A DNA stretch of 12,942 bases, taken from the NCBI GenBank assembly GCA_001969505.1, contig LSSK01001561.1, positions 1 to 12,942 of the forward strand, in the 5' to 3' direction. The position numbers and the translations under genes are program-made. This stretch comes from Zancudomyces culisetae (taxonomy: Eukaryota; Kickxellomycota; Harpellomycetes; Harpellales; Legeriomycetaceae). Within the stretch, counting starts at the first letter, position 1, and each line of letters opens with the position of its first letter. Shown in pieces: positions 8,427 through 12,942 of the stretch. Under the pieces are notes generated by a model. That model searched no databases. It was not told where the DNA came from and worked only from the letters and a program-made list of their open reading frames with translations.

Positions 8427-9152
8427 ATTTGTAATTGCAAGAGGGGGAACACATTGGAAAATATTGAGAAATGGTGAAAAAGTGTGGCTAAAAAAGCCTA
8501 AATAGACTGTTCCATTTGGTGGAGCACGCAATTGTTTTTTCTCAGCCCTATTTTTCCTATGGATTTTGATGCCTAGAAGGGAAAAGAATGGGTGATGGAG
8601 AGCGAGAGACAGACAAACAGACAAGAAAAGAGAGGAAGCTGTAATGGTGTACAGAGAGGGCAAATGGTAGCGGGGGACTTGGGTTCCGACTTGAATGCCC
8701 CCATTCAATTTGCGTAGCAAAAACAAAACGCACTTGGAACCAATAGCTGGTCCTGTAAGAAAAAAGTGTGATATCTGAGCGACCTATAATCTGAATATAT
8801 GAGCTCGCATAAAAGAAAATCACAATCAATGGCTGGGACAGGGGGGGATATTAAAACGGAATAATGCAATACAGGGTCTATTTTCATTGAGCGCATTATT
8901 TCATTGGTGCCATTCAAAGCTTTGCGAACATTTCATCTAATTTTTTCTACTTGCATTCCGAAATACTTGTTTTAGTTAGCTCGATAAGTATCACGGAAAA
9001 GAGCAAGTGTATCATAAAAAGATAAAGTAAAAGATATCGTTTGTAGAGCAAAAGCGATGGTTTGATGACTCGATCACAAAACTAGTAGTGGTCTTTTGAA
9101 CCTCTTTGCGTTCATCTTTTCTTTCTCACTATATTTTTCTAGGAGTGTCTTC

Positions 9153-9240
9153 AAAAAAAAAGACCCCATTGAGATATTCAACAGGTGCAGCTTGCCGAAG
9201 GAAATTTGACAGATAGTGCCAAGTTTATTCTCAATGGGGT
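9153..9240 (-). ncRNA. Candidate small structured RNA with poly-T end
   Basis: ACCCCATTGAGA (9163-9174) and TCTCAATGGGGT (9229-9240) are perfect 12-nt inverted arms around 54 nt. On the minus strand the stem is followed after one C by nine Ts (9161-9153), like a Pol III terminator. Inside, TTGGC-loop-GTCAA can pair on the minus-strand RNA using one G-U pair, while the plus-strand version would need an A-C mismatch, which favours the minus strand. A TATATTT element lies upstream at 9287-9281 and an E-box CACGTG at 9243-9248. The closed-stem and U-tail architecture resembles Y RNAs or nematode stem-bulge RNAs, but their conserved sequences are not recognised. It lies just beyond the probable TMEM94 poly(A) site. 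Confidence 0.3.
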
Positions 9241-9312
9241 TCCACGTGTTCTTTCCATGAGGTTACCAGCCTCGGATGTGAAATATATGTTTTAGAAAAA
9301 AAAACAAGCATA

Positions 9313-9318
9313 TTTATT
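9313..9318 (-). terminator. AATAAA polyadenylation signal of the TMEM94-like gene
   Basis: AATAAA on the minus strand begins 93 nt after the stop codon (9413-9411) and is followed by a T-rich stretch. Confidence 0.6.
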
Positions 9319-9410
9319 TAAACGTGCTGTCTATGTTAACATCCATAGCCAAAGAGGAAAAACAGACCTATGAGTGTATGTAATAGATACTGAACTAAAC
9401 TGTTACTAAA

Positions 9411-12400
9411 CTACAATGGCGAATGTAGACCAAGCTTGGTATTAAATTCGAGTTTTTTGATTTTTTGAGACCTAACAAAGCGGGTTTTGTCACAAAATTT
9501 ACAATATTCGTTCACAGGGACCAAAACGCACAAGGGGAGGATCACAAGCCCAAATATGTAAACCAAGAAGTTGACGTTGCTGATTGTATGAGGTGGAATA
9601 TGCTTGTATGTCGTATATACCAGCGAAAAGGCAATCGAAAAAAGTGTCAGAGCAACAACGAAGAGGAAAAAATAAAAATACTTGGAGCTGCTTGTCCCAG
9701 CAGATGTTTGTGTGGCAGCATTGTTGTTGTTTAAATGGGCACCTGTGGAGAAAGAGACTGCTGCTGCTGCATTGGGAGTTGGGTGTGGCATAGTGATGTT
9801 ACTGTGTGCGGTGGACGTTTTTGTGTGCTCAAAAGATCTGGTCGATGATTTTACGTTGTTGCTACTACTTCTTCTAAAGCGTTTAAAAGAAAATGAACGG
9901 ATGGCAAAGGGTAAACGCTCAGTGAAAAACAGTTTAAAGGATGTGTAGGTGACAATTGGCTCAAGTCTGTCCATCATAGTAAGCCCAAAAAAAGAAAAAG
10001 AAATCTGCAACTCCACAAATGCAAACATAGTGGCAAGAGTATAAGCTCCGGAGGGTGGTGGAGGAGAGCTAAACAAAAGTTTGGCCAGAGAAGAGTTATC
10101 ATTGGTGAGGGATAATACAGCCAAGTATATAGCCAATGTGTTGATGACGATAGGAAAAATACGCAAAAACCCATACAATATACTTGATATTAAACCTTTA
10201 GAGTTAAAGATGTTTTTTGAAGGCATTATGGTCATTATATCGCTTGAGGGAGCGGAAAGCAGAAAGGTAAACGAGATGCATGGAATAGTAAAGCATACCA
10301 AGTACATTGTGCTCAGGGAATCAACCAGTGGAGGCAGAGAAAAGAACAGCGGGATGCTATTTACAATTATCAAGGAAAGTACGCATCCAAGAGCAAAAAG
10401 TAAAGTCTGTTGCAGTGAACAAATAAACTGGCGAGACTCAGCAGCTAGCTGCAAAATCGAATACAAAGATGAGTCGAAAGGCAAAAATAGAGAGCAGTCA
10501 ATGCCGCTGAGCAGTGAGGACAAGTCGAGAATACTAGGATTCAAGGCACTCGATATCCGAACAGAGGGGGAGACAGCACCTAGATTCACAGAGTCTTCAT
10601 ATTGAGGAAGGTGAGCAAAGTGGGATGCTGGAAGAGAATGTGCATATGAAGGAAACATAAATGGCGAAGGGCATGAGTGGAACAGGTTGGAGCAGCCTTG
10701 AACAGAGGCAGAAGTGAAGGACGAGTGATATTTCGGATAAACACCTATTCTTATATCGCAGTTATCAAAGACAACGGCGTTTGAATGCGTGTACACAGAA
10801 CCAAATCCCAGAACAATATCCCCGTTCTCTCTAAAGATATCCACCATTTGTGCAACACTAGATTCTTCACATTCAGCAAACAACCTGGCTTGAAGAGGAA
10901 TATCGTCGACTTGTTTGATATGCTCACGGATTTCTTGTATACCCTTGGGCAGCTGTGCTTTTATTTCGTAGTCTTCAAAGTAGCCACCTCTACTACCTAC
11001 TTTGGCTCTTTTGTCGGTGCCGCTACGCCCAAGAAGTATCGTCGTGTTCCAATCGGTTTCTAGCCCCAGTTTCTCGCCAAAGGACTTACTTTGATTCATG
11101 TTAGTTTTAGAAAAGTACACAAATCGTATTCCAGCCAATGAGAGATCTTCTATAAAATCACAAACATCAGGCTTTGGATTGTCGCTAAACGTTAACAATC
11201 CCAAAAAGGTCTGCGAATCGAAAATTTCATTTGTAAATTCTTGATTAGGCTGCTCTGAAATTTCATCAGAAATATAATCAATTCCAATAAGTTCGTCAAT
11301 ACCCATACCATCAACTTTTCGCCCAAGCTTCCGCCTTGCTGTTTTGTACTCTCGCTTGAGTTTAGTGGAGTTACAGAGGTAGTGGGGTACTTCATGTTCA
11401 GAAATATCTGTTTGCTCAGCATCACCCCAGTCGTTATCCAGAACGACCAAACCGACACCAGTCCGATCCTGGTCATGTGCATTGCCTTTGCCTTTGCCTT
11501 GGTCTGTACTCTTCCTTCGCAGGCTTGCTTCACTTCTACTGACTAGATCAAGTTTTGTTTTAAAAGATTCAACGATATTTTCAGGTTTTGTTTCAGTCAT
11601 TTTTATTGACTTGAAAGAAAAGCCGACGCATTGTAAATCCTGCATGAGTGTACATTTATAGATATCGTAAAGTTCATCCATCAGCTTCTCCTCTAGAGGC
11701 AAAACCCGTTCTCCGTCATATATCGAGTCAGAGAGACTGAGTATCATATCCAGGTCTCCACTACTATAAACTTGAACCTCATGTTTCCCATTGGGAATTT
11801 CTGGAAACACAAACGTACTGTGTATAACTGGAAGGGACAGTGCCAATTTACGATCCAAATCGTCAATGGATGGGTGTGTGGTGGAGACCGCTACCACATT
11901 TACAACGTTATCCGGACTAACGTCACCATTATTTGTACTAGAAACACCGATTACATTCCCAAGCCTACACAAGCACTCGCTATACACACCACTACAATAT
12001 GCCTTTTTTGATATTTCAATGTTTTTTGAATGTGTAAAATTATCAGTTCTGTTTCCATAACTACAGTTACTCTGCAAAAGAATTCCTTTTGCTATTGGGA
12101 GTAGCTTATCAATATGTTGTTTCCAATCGAGCTGTTCCACTGATTGCTGCTGTAGTTGTGAGTGCTGCGGCGTGTAATGTTCATCTTCGTAGTTATAGTG
12201 TCCTTGCGGCTGATACTCATCTGCTTGCTCTCCTATTTGGATTTCCTCGTACATTTGCACTGGTGCAAAACGCATTCCGTACCGAAAGTCATTAGAAATG
12301 TCGATATCCAATATTAAAGGATGGCCATGACCGTCTGTTGGAACAACTAACTGTTCTGGAACACATTGAGAGATGGTTCCCTCCTGGTCAATGCTACAAA

Positions 12401-12942
12401 ATGCTGTAATGCTACTCAAAACCTCAACCATCTTGCTGCTTCTGCTCATGTACTTATAGTCTGTATTTTTAAAAATCCAGAAAGCCTGGTCGAAAATCCG
12501 CCGTGCCGTGAGAGTTATGTCCTTTGTTGGTGGTGGTGCTTCTACATCAAATTCATCCACCTCTTCTTTGTCTAAAAACTCCGTTTTGCTTAGCTTTAGT
12601 CCTTCAAATAGCACTATCACTCTGGCATTTCCATAGTATACCGCCAATACTTTAAATATTTCTACAGTGAGGAACCCAATTGATATTGGCAGTAGTGATT
12701 TCAGCACTATAAATAATAACTCTGAGAAAACCACACGCCTTCCCTTTGTAAATGTACCTACCAATACGCCCGCTACTAGTAGCACTAAAACTGATGGCAT
12801 AAGGTATTTCAAAATACACACTTTAATGTTTTTTGCTTGAGTTTCCATCCCGGAATTATGTTGAAACTTTTTCGCCGATTCAATCCTTTGTTCTAAGTAG
12901 TTTACTAAGGGTGTCTCCAAACACCTGAATTTTCCTCTTCCC
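9411..12942 (-). CDS. TMEM94: TMEM94-like degenerate P-type ATPase, partial (N-terminus outside window)
   Basis: The frame is open at the right edge and encodes 1176 residues down to a stop at 9411. There is no start in the window: residues 5-11 (FRCLETP) match human TMEM94 FRVLETP, roughly 260-300 residues into that protein, so the true start lies further right. TMEM94 is a multi-pass membrane protein of the endoplasmic reticulum, reported as a P-type-ATPase-like magnesium transporter (ERMA). Two membrane spans lie at about 41-63 and 71-103, a large cytosolic region at about 104-835, then six spans at about 838-866, 877-898, 916-945, 966-989, 1088-1113 and 1121-1145. The phosphorylation motif DKTGT is degenerate, DQEGT at 185-189; the usual TGD and GDGxND motifs are not present at AGIRFVYFS (about 603) and FGSVYTHSN. 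Family-specific blocks are clear: LGLETDWN, LPKGIQEIREHI and C-terminal LEFNTKLGLHSPL. Extra low-complexity segments include a Gln-rich one at about 258-270 and an Ala/Asn/Ser/Thr-rich loop at about 1051-1086. No intron interrupts 3.5 kb. Confidence 0.94.
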   Translation of the reverse strand, partial: GRGKFRCLETPLVNYLEQRIESAKKFQHNSGMETQAKNIKVCILKYLMPSVLVLLVAGVLVGTFTKGRRVVFSELLFIVLKSLLPISIGFLTVEIFKVLAVYYGNARVIVLFEGLKLSKTEFLDKEEVDEFDVEAPPPTKDITLTARRIFDQAFWIFKNTDYKYMSRSSKMVEVLSSITAFCSIDQEGTISQCVPEQLVVPTDGHGHPLILDIDISNDFRYGMRFAPVQMYEEIQIGEQADEYQPQGHYNYEDEHYTPQHSQLQQQSVEQLDWKQHIDKLLPIAKGILLQSNCSYGNRTDNFTHSKNIEISKKAYCSGVYSECLCRLGNVIGVSSTNNGDVSPDNVVNVVAVSTTHPSIDDLDRKLALSLPVIHSTFVFPEIPNGKHEVQVYSSGDLDMILSLSDSIYDGERVLPLEEKLMDELYDIYKCTLMQDLQCVGFSFKSIKMTETKPENIVESFKTKLDLVSRSEASLRRKSTDQGKGKGNAHDQDRTGVGLVVLDNDWGDAEQTDISEHEVPHYLCNSTKLKREYKTARRKLGRKVDGMGIDELIGIDYISDEISEQPNQEFTNEIFDSQTFLGLLTFSDNPKPDVCDFIEDLSLAGIRFVYFSKTNMNQSKSFGEKLGLETDWNTTILLGRSGTDKRAKVGSRGGYFEDYEIKAQLPKGIQEIREHIKQVDDIPLQARLFAECEESSVAQMVDIFRENGDIVLGFGSVYTHSNAVVFDNCDIRIGVYPKYHSSFTSASVQGCSNLFHSCPSPFMFPSYAHSLPASHFAHLPQYEDSVNLGAVSPSVRISSALNPSILDLSSLLSGIDCSLFLPFDSSLYSILQLAAESRQFICSLQQTLLFALGCVLSLIIVNSIPLFFSLPPLVDSLSTMYLVCFTIPCISFTFLLSAPSSDIMTIMPSKNIFNSKGLISSILYGFLRIFPIVINTLAIYLAVLSLTNDNSSLAKLLFSSPPPPSGAYTLATMFAFVELQISFSFFGLTMMDRLEPIVTYTSFKLFFTERLPFAIRSFSFKRFRRSSSNNVKSSTRSFEHTKTSTAHSNITMPHPTPNAAAAVSFSTGAHLNNNNAATQTSAGTSSSKYFYFFLFVVALTLFSIAFSLVYTTYKHIPPHTISNVNFLVYIFGLVILPLCVLVPVNEYCKFCDKTRFVRSQKIKKLEFNTKLGLHSPL

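Larger units (their letters stand above)
7151..9410. other. Longest spacer (2.3 kb): no confirmed protein gene
   Basis: This separates the PP1-like gene from TMEM94. It contains an uncertain hydrophobic frame at 7661-7882, repeated TTCCACAAAT motifs at 8185-8426, a purine-rich stretch at about 8575-8640 (GAGAGCGAGAGACAGACAAA type), and the hairpin plus T-run at 9153-9240. On the minus strand two splice-acceptor-like sites occur (TTTTTTCTTACAG near 8754 and TTTTCCCTTCTAG near 8574), but no coding exon could be built from them, so a non-coding 5' exon of the phosphatase gene remains possible. Confidence 0.5.

Noticed and set aside
8403-8917. Three overlapping minus-strand frames of 70-107 residues
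   Set aside because: They run through a purine/pyrimidine-biased tract, give Ser/Leu/Phe/Pro-rich products by composition, and have no motifs, despite acceptor-like sites nearby.
9080-9110. GGTTCAA on the minus strand as a tRNA T-loop or B box
   Set aside because: No flanking 5-bp T-stem, no anticodon arm and no acceptor stem could be formed around it.
9465-12575. Plus-strand and other-frame ORFs of up to 174 residues inside the TMEM94 region
   Set aside because: They are shadows of the long minus-strand frame, which matches TMEM94 throughout.
12918-12920. TTG as the start codon of the TMEM94-like frame
   Set aside because: The frame stays open upstream and the preceding residues (KFRC) continue the TMEM94 similarity, so the TTG is an internal leucine.

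Overview
The window looks like nuclear DNA of an animal, probably a small-genome invertebrate. Evidence: a long reading frame follows the animal protein TMEM94 through to its C-terminus; two other genes (a LITAF-domain protein and a PP1-type phosphatase) are rebuilt exactly by removing short GT-AG introns; AATAAA signals follow the stop codons; the DNA is AT-rich. The phylum cannot be fixed from the sequence. There are no prokaryotic signals, no CRISPR array, no recognisable transposon and no tRNA or rRNA gene.

Layout. Five supported protein genes all lie on the minus strand, so transcription runs from right to left. Reading left to right: (1) <1-909, the 5' part of a secreted, cysteine-free, tyrosine-rich protein with 21 tetrapeptide units (mostly P-D-Y-K), cut by the left edge; (2) 2251-3484, a two-exon gene for a 369-residue protein with a C-terminal LITAF zinc/membrane domain; (3) 4147-4710, a small secreted orphan protein; (4) 5615-7150, a two-exon gene for a 473-residue PP1-like Ser/Thr phosphatase with an N-terminal extension and an acidic insert; (5) 9411->12942, most of a TMEM94-like degenerate P-type ATPase, cut by the right edge, with no intron visible in about 3.5 kb. 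Intergenic spacers are 0.66-2.3 kb, too long to argue for a tight operon.

The three introns are 122, 124 and 114 nt long and all are phase 1. None of the three two-exon proteins was complete as a simple open reading frame; the spliced versions given here restore family motifs (the second half of the LITAF domain; the PP1 junction before [10 protein letters not shown]) or keep the composition (gene 1). The genes do not form an obvious pathway. They share strand, intron style, and in three of four cases a TGATA element just before the ATG.

Most interesting items: the P-D-Y-K repeat protein (a candidate tyrosine-crosslinked extracellular material), the divergent PP1 with its acidic insert, the TMEM94 homologue with degenerate ATPase motifs and an altered C-terminal GMN-like tripeptide, and a possible small structured RNA at 9153-9240 on the minus strand (12-bp closing stem followed by nine Ts). 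I found no convincing evidence of a wholly new multi-gene system.
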